Shown one piece after another: positions 1 to 8,283 of a stretch of 64,000 bases of DNA. Made by a program: the position numbers and the translations under genes. The notes under the pieces were generated by a model. That model did no database searches. It was given only the letters and a program-made list of their open reading frames with translations, and was not told where the DNA came from. The stretch covers positions 124,001 to 188,000 of the forward strand of contig NZ_JAKRVY010000001.1 of assembly GCF_023638055.1 (NCBI RefSeq), given 5' to 3'. Origin of the DNA: Natranaeroarchaeum aerophilus (lineage in GTDB: Archaea > Halobacteriota > Halobacteria > Halobacteriales > Natronoarchaeaceae). Position 1 is the first letter of the stretch; every line of letters starts with the position of its first letter.

Positions 1-252
1 CGTCACCCAGGTTGCGATCGTGATCCGTTCCGGACCGACCTCGGTTCGAGCAAGCTGAAAAGTCCGCCACGTCGTCGCCGATACCGCGGCAAACCCGGTG
101 ATAGCCCCCAGCAGGTATGGATGCGTTGGACCACTCTCCCATGCGAGCGCGATCCCGCTCCCGCCGATGAGCGTGAGCACCGCGATGACGCCGGCGGCAA
201 CCAGCCAATGGTGGCGATGGTCCGTCACTGTCCGTGGCTGCTCTGCCGTCAT
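1..252 (-). CDS. Membrane protein, 5' portion only (runs off the window)
   Basis: Reading the minus strand from an ATG at 252 gives 84 open codons to the window edge. The protein begins MTAEQPRTVTDHRHHW and then shows two hydrophobic stretches, about residues 17-38 and 45-62, so it is an integral membrane protein whose remainder lies outside. Its ATG overlaps the TGA of the preceding gene (ATGA), which fixes the start and implies cotranscription with the ParB-like gene at 249-1028. No family is recognisable from this fragment. Confidence 0.7.
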   Translation of the reverse strand, partial: MTAEQPRTVTDHRHHWLVAAGVIAVLTLIGGSGIALAWESGPTHPYLLGAITGFAAVSATTWRTFQLARTEVGPERITIATWVT

Positions 253-1028
253 ACTGCCTCCACTCCGTCGATGTCCTGCAGATCAGGATGGCCACTATAC
301 TCCTCGACAACGGCAACTTGGCCCCGTTCTCGGACTCGGTCCCGGACCCGTTGCCACTCCCGATGGCGACGCTGGACCACCACTGGCACTAGCTCTACGG
401 CCAGCAGTTTCGCAATGGCGAGCCGATGCTGTCCGTAGGCTCGCCAGTAGATCGTCCCGTCCCGTCCGATATCGACGTTGATCTCGTCGGCCCGCAATCC
501 CACTGTTTTCCCCTTATCTTGCAGTTCCGCTTGTTCCCGGTAACCGTCCCGCTGAATCGATTCGTACAGTTGCTCGATCTCCTGACAGCGCCGATCGAAG
601 TCCGCGATTGTGGTGTACTCCCAGGCGTTACCGAACCGCTCTAGTTGGTCGACATACGCGTCGTACAGCGCCGTGTCCTCCCACGCTTTTCCCTCGTCGA
701 ACCGCTGTTCAAGTCCGCGCGGGACTCGACGGTCGTCAAACGGCTCCGACCGTTCGTCCCAGTCCCCGTCCACGACACGCCCCCACTGTGGTCGGTTCGG
801 TGCGGTCTCAAGCAGGCTCCGCTCGATCCGTTCTGGAGCGATCCGCAGCACGGCGAGCGGATCGGCGTCGGTGTACCGCTGTGGCCTGACGCGCCGTCGT
901 AGCCGGTGCCACTGACGCAGCGCAGAGAGCGGGATACGTCGGCGGATCGGGGTCGCCACACTGTGGCGAATCGCGACGACGATACGCCCGCGCAGTCGCT
1001 TACCGCGGGAGATGGGTTCACGTCTCAC
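249..1028 (-). CDS. ParB-like (Spo0J/ParB nuclease fold) domain protein, stand-alone
   Basis: A 259-residue, Arg-rich basic N-terminus is followed by a C-terminal half that resembles the ParB/sulfiredoxin-like fold. About residues 190-215 contain the typical 'GQHRLAIAKLLAVELVPVVV' pattern (G-x-H-R-L-x-A...E-x-V-P). There is no HTH as in chromosomal ParB and no neighbouring ParA, so a role in chromosome segregation is unlikely. The start is a GTG at 1028 and overlaps the upstream gene by 11 bp. The stop overlaps the ATG of the membrane gene 1-252. Stand-alone ParB-like domains of this type occur in archaeal surface-polysaccharide regions, so a cell-envelope link is possible. The function is unknown. 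Confidence 0.65.
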   Translation of the reverse strand: MRREPISRGKRLRGRIVVAIRHSVATPIRRRIPLSALRQWHRLRRRVRPQRYTDADPLAVLRIAPERIERSLLETAPNRPQWGRVVDGDWDERSEPFDDRRVPRGLEQRFDEGKAWEDTALYDAYVDQLERFGNAWEYTTIADFDRRCQEIEQLYESIQRDGYREQAELQDKGKTVGLRADEINVDIGRDGTIYWRAYGQHRLAIAKLLAVELVPVVVQRRHREWQRVRDRVRERGQVAVVEEYSGHPDLQDIDGVEAV

Positions 1029-1389
1029 GTTGGTAGAGTACGATCAACACGCCGATCAGGACTACCTGTGCGACCTTGTCGACGATGTCTGCCGTCCCGA
1101 GCGCCGCCAGACTGTCGGGCTGGACCACCTGGTACCAGGCGATGATCTGTACCAGGGTAAACGGGATCCCGACGAGGTAAACGAGCGTCCGCCGGTAATC
1201 GATCAACACCAGCACGATAGCGCCGACGAACCCACCTGTGGCGAGGAGAAAGAGCACGCCCATGTAGTGTGGTAAAAAGCCGATTCCCAGCACGAGATGC
1301 ACGAGCGCACTCACGAGCGCCATCGTGATACCGAGCCAGTGCAACGGCGTCAACGAGTCGAGCGCGAACGTCCGGTCCGTGGTACTCAT
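1018..1389 (-). CDS. Small haloarchaeal four-helix membrane protein
   Basis: The protein has 123 residues and four predicted transmembrane helices, at roughly 17-36, 40-62, 66-86 and 100-118, and a short polar N-terminus. It belongs to a conserved haloarchaeal small membrane protein type with an 'LTPLHWLGI' opening, and has no catalytic motif. The AT-rich stretch 1390-1466 upstream provides a promoter. It is the first gene of a minus-strand run of three overlapping genes (1018-1389, 249-1028, 1-252). The function is unknown. Confidence 0.75.
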   Translation of the reverse strand: MSTTDRTFALDSLTPLHWLGITMALVSALVHLVLGIGFLPHYMGVLFLLATGGFVGAIVLVLIDYRRTLVYLVGIPFTLVQIIAWYQVVQPDSLAALGTADIVDKVAQVVLIGVLIVLYQRET

Positions 1390-1466
1390 TAGCTATGGCT
1401 TTGGCTGATACGACAAATCCCTTTGCATAGGGGAATCGAATATATCCCCCGACCGAGGTTCGGGAT

Positions 1467-2024
1467 TCACGCTATCGCATCGTCCGTACGCTCGAACGTT
1501 ACGTCCTCTAGCAGTTCGCGGAGCCGCCGTTCGCCCCCCTCCGGATCGTATCCTTCCTGTCTAAGATGGGCAATCGGAGCGACGTTCGGATTCAACTCCC
1601 AGTGACACCACACGTCGGTTTTTCCATCGGGGGTCGGGAACAGTCTCACGTGTAGCTGCCAGCGCCCAAACCTCCCACCGGGACGGTACGAGCAACTGGC
1701 GACCTCGTACAGCACCGTCCCCTCGCGCTCGTATGCGTGGAGATACGCCCGGATCATCTGGTTGAACCCGTGCTCCTCGACCAGCCGATCACGCGCGGTT
1801 TCGGGTGGGACGCTCCAGACGCCGACGTACTCGCTTTCCGGTGGGGGGAGGACCCGGAACGGCTTCGGAACGAGCCAGCCGGGGAACCGCCGCGAGAGGC
1901 GCGCCCCGTGTAGGCGCACCTGCCAGAAGGAGACGTAGGTGAGGGTGGCCCACGCGAGAATGCCGCCGAGCACGGAGAGCCCTGCGCGTGCAAGCAGGGA
2001 GCGCGTCGATCGTCCGGCGCTCAT
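1467..2024 (-). CDS. Hypothetical protein with N-terminal membrane anchor
   Basis: The protein has 185 residues. A hydrophobic segment at about residues 10-32 could anchor it or act as a signal sequence. It is followed by a soluble domain rich in aromatic residues and containing the phrase 'WQLHVRLFP'. The start codon is directly next to the stop of the MDR dehydrogenase gene (2025), so it is probably the last gene of the arfA-like/MDR operon. No enzyme motif is seen and no function can be given. Confidence 0.7.
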   Translation of the reverse strand: MSAGRSTRSLLARAGLSVLGGILAWATLTYVSFWQVRLHGARLSRRFPGWLVPKPFRVLPPPESEYVGVWSVPPETARDRLVEEHGFNQMIRAYLHAYEREGTVLYEVASCSYRPGGRFGRWQLHVRLFPTPDGKTDVWCHWELNPNVAPIAHLRQEGYDPEGGERRLRELLEDVTFERTDDAIA

Positions 2025-3014
2025 TCAGTAGGTCAACACCACCTGTATCGCCGATTCCGGGCGCTCGTCGAGTAGCTTGTAGGCTCCTTCGGCATCCTCG
2101 AAGGGGATCCGATGGGTGATGAGGGCGTCCGTGTCGATCCGTTCGAGCCAGTGCAGGGCCGTGTCCATGCGTCGGTCAGTGTCCCACCTGCCGCGGAGTT
2201 GGGGGGCGATGGTACTGACCTGACTGGAGACGAGCTCGATCCGGTGCCGGTGGAATCGCCCCCCGAGATCGATCGGAGCCCGCTTGGTCCCATACCAGGA
2301 GCCAACGACGACCCGACCGTCGTATCCGACGACATCGATGGCGTCGTCGAGCACATCGGGCTGTCCCGACAGTTCGACGGCGACGTCGACCTCGGTGACG
2401 TACTCGTCGAGTTGCTCCGGATGACAGACCGTCTCGGCTCCGAACTGCGCAGCGAGTGCCCGACGTGCTTCGATCGGATCAACGACGACGAGATCTGCCA
2501 GCGGAAACTCGGACAGCAGGCGCGTCGTACACAGTCCGACGACTCCGGCACCGAACACGACGACCTGCTCGTCCAGACGCGGGTCGGTATCGAGCGTCAG
2601 GTTCGTCGCCGTCTCGACGGTCGGCAACAGCGCAGCGCCATCTGCCGTGAGCTGTTGCGGGAGCTCGACTACGTCGCTCGGAGGGGCACTGAACCGCGTC
2701 TGGTGTGGATTGAACGCGAACACGCACTTGCCGATCCAGTCGGTGTCGACAGCAGGGCCAACGTCGATCACGTGGCCGACTGTCGCGTAGCCGTACTGCA
2801 TGGGATACGAGAACTCCCCACCGAGGCTCTCGATAGTCTCGTCGACCGCGGTTTCGGGCGGCGTCTCGTCACGGTAGACGAGTAGCTCCGTGCCCGCGCT
2901 CACGGCCGAGAACTCGGTCTCGATCAGCAGTTCGTCCGGTCCGGGACCGTCCACTTCGACCTCGCGGGTCTCGACAGTCCGTTCGCCAGTGAAGTACAGT
3001 GCGCTTGCACTCAT
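2025..3014 (-). CDS. MDR-superfamily (zinc-type alcohol dehydrogenase-like) oxidoreductase
   Basis: The protein has 329 residues when started at the ATG at 3014, which overlaps the upstream TGA as ATGA; the open frame could extend 19 codons further but that would run into the neighbour. The N-terminal GroES-like domain carries 'SAVSAGTELL', followed by a Rossmann domain with the nucleotide-binding pattern G-A-G-V-V-G. The structural-zinc cysteine cluster of classical alcohol dehydrogenases is absent. The sequence is closest in style to the BchC-like MDR branch. Coupling to GTP cyclohydrolase III suggests a reductase step linked to flavin, pterin or F420-type metabolism, but the substrate is inferred only from context. 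Confidence 0.8.
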   Translation of the reverse strand: MSASALYFTGERTVETREVEVDGPGPDELLIETEFSAVSAGTELLVYRDETPPETAVDETIESLGGEFSYPMQYGYATVGHVIDVGPAVDTDWIGKCVFAFNPHQTRFSAPPSDVVELPQQLTADGAALLPTVETATNLTLDTDPRLDEQVVVFGAGVVGLCTTRLLSEFPLADLVVVDPIEARRALAAQFGAETVCHPEQLDEYVTEVDVAVELSGQPDVLDDAIDVVGYDGRVVVGSWYGTKRAPIDLGGRFHRHRIELVSSQVSTIAPQLRGRWDTDRRMDTALHWLERIDTDALITHRIPFEDAEGAYKLLDERPESAIQVVLTY

Positions 3015-3799
3015 TGATCGATGGTCGCCCGGGGACCGAACAGATCGACCCGCCGCCCGGTTTCCCGGCACTCTTCGAGGGCCAGTTTCGCGCGATACCC
3101 CGCCTCGTGAGGTGTCTCTCCCTCACCAATCCCGACCTGTAGATCGATCCCGGTCGTCGTCTTTACGTGTTCTCTGGCCGCCTCGAACGCGCCCTCGTCG
3201 AGCGAGGGACAGAGGGCGATAATGTTGTCCCCGCCGACAAAGCGGGCGATTCCCTCGTGTTCCTCGCGCAAGTACGACGCCAGCGACACGGTGGCCCGCT
3301 GGATCGCGAGCGACGTTTCCCCGGCGGCTTTCCGGTCGGTAAACTCACCCGTCACGTCGACCACGTCGAAATGGGCGATGGTCAACGATCCGGTGGTCTC
3401 TCCGATCTCCCCGGCCGTCGCCAGTCGCTCCGTCCGCTCTGCGTCCTGTGCGCTGCCCTCCGCTTGCAACGCCTGTGATGCGGCCCCCAACGCGTCGGTC
3501 GGCGTCTCGCCGACGCCGACCCCGATACTGACCGTCACCGGGAACTGGTTTCTGATCTGCTCTTGAAACCGCTCGTGGTCCGCGACGGTCATCCCGTCAG
3601 TGACGGCGATCATATTGTCGAACCGATCGAAGAATGCGTAGCCGTCGTGGGCGCCGACGAAATCGGCGAGGGTCGCGTACAGTCGCGCCTGTAGCGCCTG
3701 CAGATCCGTCTCGCGACGTGGCGACGGCGTCACCGTCCACGGCCCGTAGTTGTCCAGTTGGACAAGCGAGATCTGGATCGACTCTCGTGTACTGGTCAC
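3011..3799 (-). CDS. arfA: GTP cyclohydrolase III (archaeal type)
   Basis: The enzyme converts GTP to 2-amino-5-formylamino-6-ribosylamino-4(3H)-pyrimidinone phosphate, the first archaeal step to riboflavin and F420. The protein opens 'ISLVQLDNYGPWTVTPSPRR', the family signature, and has a doubled nucleotide-cyclase-like fold: FDNMIAV in the first half and FVGGDNIIALCP in the second. Choosing the GTG at 3799 gives 262 residues, the usual family length. The longer open frame to 3952 adds a non-homologous basic tail. The gene is divergent from the flippase and overlaps the downstream MDR gene by ATGA. Confidence 0.92.
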   Translation of the reverse strand: MTSTRESIQISLVQLDNYGPWTVTPSPRRETDLQALQARLYATLADFVGAHDGYAFFDRFDNMIAVTDGMTVADHERFQEQIRNQFPVTVSIGVGVGETPTDALGAASQALQAEGSAQDAERTERLATAGEIGETTGSLTIAHFDVVDVTGEFTDRKAAGETSLAIQRATVSLASYLREEHEGIARFVGGDNIIALCPSLDEGAFEAAREHVKTTTGIDLQVGIGEGETPHEAGYRAKLALEECRETGRRVDLFGPRATIDQ

Positions 3800-3927
3800 A
3801 GCCCCATTCAGGATTCTCCTGTAATAACCGGTGGTGTTCCGGCAAAGGTCCTTTTCACCCACTGTCTGTGGTCGATTCGCAATGCCCAACGGCAAGATGG
3901 ATATACGTTCACTCCAAGACCTCCGCA

Positions 3928-5442
3928 ATGACCGACGAGGCTGGCGAGTCACGGCTCCGATCGCTCGTCTCGATCGCTCGTGGAGCGTCCCTCTATACCG
4001 TAGGAAAAATCCTCTCGGATGTTGGGGAGTTCGTGCTTCATCTGCTCGTCTCCCGTTTCCTCGGCGCCGGACTATACGGGCTGTTCGCGTACGGAAAGAC
4101 CCTCGCCTTTACCGCCCTGCTCCTGACGAACCTCGGCTCGGATACGTCTATTCTCAAGTACATCCCGCAGTACGAAGACGAGCCGTCGAAACGCCGGTTT
4201 CTGCTTGGCCTCGCGTGGCTCACCTCGTTTCTGGGCGCGGTCGTTGTTTCGACGCTTTTGTTCGTATTTGCACCGACAGTAGCGTCGCTTACACTCGAGG
4301 AACCGGGATTCGTCGCCATTTTGCGCCTGTTCGCCGGCATCCTGTTTCTGGATACGCTCGCGAACCTGCTGTACGCGACGTTCCGTGCGGTCGAGCTGAT
4401 CGAGTACGAGGTGCTCGCTGACCGAGTCATAAAACCCGTCCTCCGTGTCGTCGCCGTCGGGAGTGTACTGCTCGTCGGAGCCTCGGTGTACAGCGTCGTC
4501 GTGGCGATGGTCGTCGCGAGCGCGGTGACGCTCTTCGTTGCCATCGCTTTTTTCCTCAACCGGCTTTCGATCCGTCCAACGTTGCGTGGTCCACACGCGA
4601 CACGGGAGACGGTCACCGAGTATTACAACTATTCGCTCCCGCTGACGGCCAAAGAAGCGGGGACGGTTATGCAAGGTCGGATCGACGTATTGATCGTTGG
4701 TATCTTCCTTTCCTCGACCGCTGTTGGCGTCTATAACGTGTCCGTGCTCGTGTCGAGCCTGCTTTACGTCCCATTGCTCGCGTTTAACCAGCTGTTCCCG
4801 CCGATCGCCGCCCGGCTGTACGCTAACGATGAGCGGGCCGATCTGGCTGCGATTTACAGAGCTACGACGCGCTGGATCTTCACCGTCAGCCTCGTGATCG
4901 GTATCTTCGCCGTTGTCTTCCGCGCCGAGATTCTGACGCTGTTCGGGCCCGAGTTCACCGCCGGCACGCTCGTGTTGACGCTCTTTGTCGTCAGCCAGCT
5001 GTTCAACTGCGCTACCGGGCCGAGCGACTCGCTGTTGATGATGACTGATCACCAGTACGTCGTGATGGCCAACGAGTGGGTGTTTGGAATCGCTAACGTC
5101 GTCCTCAACGTCGTGTTAATCCAGCAGTACGGGTTTATCGGCGCGGCAGTTGCCTCCGCCGGTGTGCTCGCCGTCCGCAACCTGACGAAAGTCGCCGAAG
5201 TGTGGCACTTCGAGCGTCTTCACCCGTACTCCCGATCCTTTCTCAAACCCCTGTTTGCGGGCGCGGTTGCGGCACTGGGAATGCTTGCTGTCGACGCGTT
5301 GCTCCCCTCGTTACCGGCTGTCGCTCTCGGCGCCGTTGTCGGCACCGTTGTGTACGCTGGCGTCCTGTTTTCGTTCGGTATTGAACCGGTTGACCGCCAG
5401 GCCTACGAAGAGGTTGCCGGAGCACGTGACTCAGCCGACTGA
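3928..5442 (+). CDS. Polysaccharide/lipid-linked sugar flippase (Wzx/MOP superfamily)
   Basis: The protein has 504 residues with about twelve to fourteen membrane helices. It shows the MOP-exporter pattern of two six-helix bundles: 'GLYGLFAYGKTLAF' and 'LTNLGSD' near the start, then 'GRIDVLIVGIFLSSTAVGVYNVS' features in the middle. The start MTDEAGESR at 3928 follows a TATA-like ATATACG at about 3900. Members move lipid-linked oligosaccharides across the membrane for N-glycosylation or exopolysaccharide. It stands alone here, without neighbouring glycosyltransferases, so the substrate cannot be stated. Confidence 0.85.
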   Translation: MTDEAGESRLRSLVSIARGASLYTVGKILSDVGEFVLHLLVSRFLGAGLYGLFAYGKTLAFTALLLTNLGSDTSILKYIPQYEDEPSKRRFLLGLAWLTSFLGAVVVSTLLFVFAPTVASLTLEEPGFVAILRLFAGILFLDTLANLLYATFRAVELIEYEVLADRVIKPVLRVVAVGSVLLVGASVYSVVVAMVVASAVTLFVAIAFFLNRLSIRPTLRGPHATRETVTEYYNYSLPLTAKEAGTVMQGRIDVLIVGIFLSSTAVGVYNVSVLVSSLLYVPLLAFNQLFPPIAARLYANDERADLAAIYRATTRWIFTVSLVIGIFAVVFRAEILTLFGPEFTAGTLVLTLFVVSQLFNCATGPSDSLLMMTDHQYVVMANEWVFGIANVVLNVVLIQQYGFIGAAVASAGVLAVRNLTKVAEVWHFERLHPYSRSFLKPLFAGAVAALGMLAVDALLPSLPAVALGAVVGTVVYAGVLFSFGIEPVDRQAYEEVAGARDSAD

Positions 5443-5477
5443 AGTACCGGGCGGCGTGGTAAAGTCCAAATAAGTAG

Positions 5478-5966
5478 TTACTCGTCTTTGCTCGGTAGCC
5501 ATCGTCGGCCGGACTCAATGCCGACTCGCTCATCCGACGCCGGTTCCCGGTAGACCAGCCCAGCGTCCCGTAGTAGTCGCCTGCAGCTCTCCAGCGAGTA
5601 GTTACAGCCGTAGTTCGTCACGACGTGGCGTCTAACCAGCTCCGGTGTCCAGGTTTCGTGTCCGTGCCCAGCGCCGCGCGGCGGCGAGCGCAACTGCTCC
5701 AGCAGCTCCTCCCGGTCCCCCTCGCTTAGCTTCGATGGACGACCTGACCTGGGGGCGTTTCGAGCCGCTGTAATCGGGCTGTCGGGCCGCTCCTCGAACC
5801 GAACCAGCCAGTTGTGTATGGTTTTCCGGCTGACGCCGAACCAGTCGGCGAGCTCGGTCTGTGACACCCCGTGTTGGTATGCGATCACGGCGAGTAGGCG
5901 TATCGCTGGCTCGGCGTCGTCGACTGTCCAGAGCGCCTCTCGTAGTGTGTCGATGTTCAGTGACAT
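5478..5966 (-). CDS. IS630-type transposase N-terminal half (orphan HTH/winged-helix protein)
   Basis: The protein has 162 residues. It contains a helix-turn-helix ('SQTELADWFGVSRKTIHNWL', about residues 35-55), a linker rich in Arg/Pro and a second winged-helix part with 'TPELVRRHV'. This matches the N-terminal DNA-binding half of IS630/Tc1-like transposases (orfA). The catalytic DDE half is missing: the sequence after the stop goes straight into the end of the flippase gene. It is either an IS remnant or a domesticated DNA-binding protein. Confidence 0.75.
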   Translation of the reverse strand: MSLNIDTLREALWTVDDAEPAIRLLAVIAYQHGVSQTELADWFGVSRKTIHNWLVRFEERPDSPITAARNAPRSGRPSKLSEGDREELLEQLRSPPRGAGHGHETWTPELVRRHVVTNYGCNYSLESCRRLLRDAGLVYREPASDERVGIESGRRWLPSKDE

Positions 5967-6354
5967 ACAGCCACTTCAGTGAGTAATTACTTCTGTGTTT
6001 TCTTAACACCTCGACCGATGCCGTTGCGCATCGGTTCTCCATGGAAAATCAATCGTAGACGAAAATCCAATAAAACACGCAGAAACGTTCACTCGCACAT
6101 GTGTTCGTATCGTTTTCGTTTTTCTTCCTGTAATACCCGTCAATTCGGCCGATTATCGTGATCTGTTACCCGTCTCAATCAGATCATTACGTATGTACAA
6201 CTGTAACGATACGGATCGTGCCGTTACTGTACTGTAATTATTTACAAATTTTACACTCAGATAAAATCAAACCCAGGACAGTTCCGTCACTCACCCTTCA
6301 AAATCCTGCAACAGTACACAACGATTTTATCAGTCCTCCACCAACTGATTCGGT
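5967..6354 (+). promoter_or_regulatory. AT-rich intergenic region with ketohexokinase promoter
   Basis: This stretch of 388 bp holds no credible gene and is much more AT-rich than its surroundings. A TATA-like GATTTTATC lies at 6323-6331, about 25-32 bases before the ATG at 6355, which suggests a leaderless transcript. The length and composition suggest upstream regulatory sites for the sugar operon or decay of a former mobile element next to the IS630 remnant. No clean operator palindrome was found. Confidence 0.55.
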
Positions 6355-7485
6355 ATGGACCAGGAAGTACGAAAAGAGACGGCCGCAGCGATCGAGGACT
6401 GCCGCGAGTCGTTGCCCAATGAACTCGACGCCGAGTCCGTGGTGTTCGGTTTCGATGGCTTCGTCGACCGGGTTCGGCGAATGGTCGCCGAGCGACAGGA
6501 CGAGGATACCTACGATTCCCTGACGACGCTCGAAGAACTTGGCGATCGAATCAGCACGTCCGCGGCCGCCGATAGCTCACTGTCGATCGAGTGGCTCAAC
6601 ACGGCAACCCGAACCGGGGGTCATACCGCACACCTCTCCCGGGCGTACGGTCACCTCGGATACGATCCGGTGATGATCGGCACCTACGGTAACCCCATCG
6701 AGGAGCCCTTCATCGAGGAGTTCGACGAGTTCGAGATGGTCTCCTTTGGCGATCCGGGATACACGGACGCCTGCGAGTTCGACGACGGGAAACTGATGCT
6801 GATGGAGATCAACAAGACTCGTGATCTCGACTGGGCGGAGATCGTCGAGAACACCGATCCAGCAGAACTCGCAAACCGTATTGACGGTGCAACGCTGTTC
6901 GGAATGGGCTATTTTGCCGACATGCCGAGCTTCCCGGACATCGTAGAGGGCCTACTCGATGACGTCTGGCCGTTGCTCGATGATCCGCCAGGCACCGTCA
7001 TGGTCGATCCGGGCGACGTCCGAAAGCTTAGCGAGGCCGAACTACGGGAGGGGATGGACGTCATCACTCGTCTGGACGACGTTGCGACGCTGACCATCAC
7101 CGCGAACAAGTTCGAGTCGACAGTCCTCGCGGAGACGCTCGTCGGCGGGGAGTACGACACGCTCGCCGAGGCGTCCGAGGCCGCCTACGAAGCACTCGGT
7201 GTGACACGGTTCGTTGGGCACGGCGCACACGAGTCGGTCGTCGTTACTGCGGATGGGTCGAGCCGCGTTGCCGTTCCACGCGTTGAAGAACCCGAAATCA
7301 CGACGAGCGCCGGTGATCATTTCAACGCTGGACTCTCGCTTGGCCTGGTCAACGACGTTCCGGACCGTGCCGCGGTCGCGATCGGGAACGCCGTCGCCTC
7401 GTACTTCGTCGGGAGCGGCGATCAGCCGTCCTACGAGGAACTCAACGCATACTTCGACGAGTACGAGGCGTTCCTCGAAGAGTAA
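6355..7485 (+). CDS. PfkB-family sugar kinase, probable ketohexokinase
   Basis: The protein has 376 residues. Ribokinase/PfkB features are the N-terminal 'FGFDGFVDRV', the glycine-rich 'RTGGHTAHLSRAYGHLGYDP' and the C-terminal signature 'TSAGDHFNAGLSLG', in which the Asp of A-G-D-H-F-N-A is the catalytic base. It is longer than ribokinase, as are haloarchaeal ketohexokinases, which make fructose 1-phosphate from fructose and ATP. The neighbours support this: the next genes are GlpR and a 1-phosphofructokinase, which would use fructose 1-phosphate. The substrate is inferred from context. Another ketose, including sulfofructose, cannot be excluded. Confidence 0.78.
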   Translation: MDQEVRKETAAAIEDCRESLPNELDAESVVFGFDGFVDRVRRMVAERQDEDTYDSLTTLEELGDRISTSAAADSSLSIEWLNTATRTGGHTAHLSRAYGHLGYDPVMIGTYGNPIEEPFIEEFDEFEMVSFGDPGYTDACEFDDGKLMLMEINKTRDLDWAEIVENTDPAELANRIDGATLFGMGYFADMPSFPDIVEGLLDDVWPLLDDPPGTVMVDPGDVRKLSEAELREGMDVITRLDDVATLTITANKFESTVLAETLVGGEYDTLAEASEAAYEALGVTRFVGHGAHESVVVTADGSSRVAVPRVEEPEITTSAGDHFNAGLSLGLVNDVPDRAAVAIGNAVASYFVGSGDQPSYEELNAYFDEYEAFLEE

Positions 7486-7521
7486 TACTGGGCCCGGGCG
7501 AACAAGATACGATACCCAATC

Positions 7522-8283
7522 ATGTTACCACGACAACGGCGGCGGACGATCGTCGAACTCGTCTCCGAACGTGATGGCTGTTCGGTGACAGCGTTGGCCG
7601 ACGAGCTCGACGTCTCCGAGGCGACGATCCGGCGCGACCTCCAGACGCTCGAAGACGAACAGCTGATCGAGCGCTCCCACGGCGGTGCGCTTCCGGTCAC
7701 CAGCGTGGGCAACGAGCAGGCGTTCGATCAAAAGGAGGTCCAGAATCTGGACGTCAAACGGACGATCGCAGATCACGCAATGGACGAACTGCAGGACGGA
7801 CAGGTCGTCTTCTTCGATACTGGGACGACGACGATGGAAGTCGCGAAACGCGCACCGGCCGATGGCTCGATCGTGTCCGTCACTAACTCGCCGTTGCTCG
7901 CACTCGAACTCGGTGGCGGGGACAACGACGTCAAACTCACCGGCGGTCGGCTCCGGCAGAGCACACAGGCGCTTGTCGGCCCGTCCACCGAGGCGTTCAT
8001 CGAACGGCTGCACTTCGATCTCCTCTATCTGGGGACAAACGCAATCGATCTCGAGACGGGGCTCACGACACCCAACGAGGCCGAAGCACAGGCCAAACGC
8101 AGTATGATCGACAACTCGACGCGTGTCGTGCTGGTCGCGGACGCGACGAAGTTCGACGAGCGGAGCTTCGTCCAGTTCGCCGACTTCGAGGAAATCGATC
8201 TCGTGATCACCGACGAACGGCTCTCCAAACAGTACCGAACCGCGTTCGACGACACCAACACCAGCTACATCGACGACATATGA
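7522..8283 (+). CDS. glpR: DeoR/GlpR-family transcriptional regulator
   Basis: The protein has 253 residues with an N-terminal DeoR winged helix ('SVTALADELDVSEATIRRDLQ', about residues 18-38) and a C-terminal sugar-phosphate sensor domain related to phosphosugar isomerases ('FFDTGTTTMEVAK', 'LYLGTNAIDLETGLTTPN'). In Haloferax volcanii, GlpR is encoded just before pfkB and represses glucose- and fructose-use genes during growth on glycerol. The same arrangement is seen here: the stop overlaps the start of the kinase gene as ATGA, so regulator and target are cotranscribed. The effector is probably a sugar phosphate. Confidence 0.9.
   Translation: MLPRQRRRTIVELVSERDGCSVTALADELDVSEATIRRDLQTLEDEQLIERSHGGALPVTSVGNEQAFDQKEVQNLDVKRTIADHAMDELQDGQVVFFDTGTTTMEVAKRAPADGSIVSVTNSPLLALELGGGDNDVKLTGGRLRQSTQALVGPSTEAFIERLHFDLLYLGTNAIDLETGLTTPNEAEAQAKRSMIDNSTRVVLVADATKFDERSFVQFADFEEIDLVITDERLSKQYRTAFDDTNTSYIDDI

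Noticed and set aside
3800-3952. Longer GTP cyclohydrolase III N-terminus
   Set aside because: The extra residues are basic and unlike the family, and the GTG at 3799 gives the normal length.
4072-5052. 326-codon minus-strand open frame
   Set aside because: Antisense to the flippase with its transmembrane pattern, and strongly biased in Arg/Asp/Glu/Gln.
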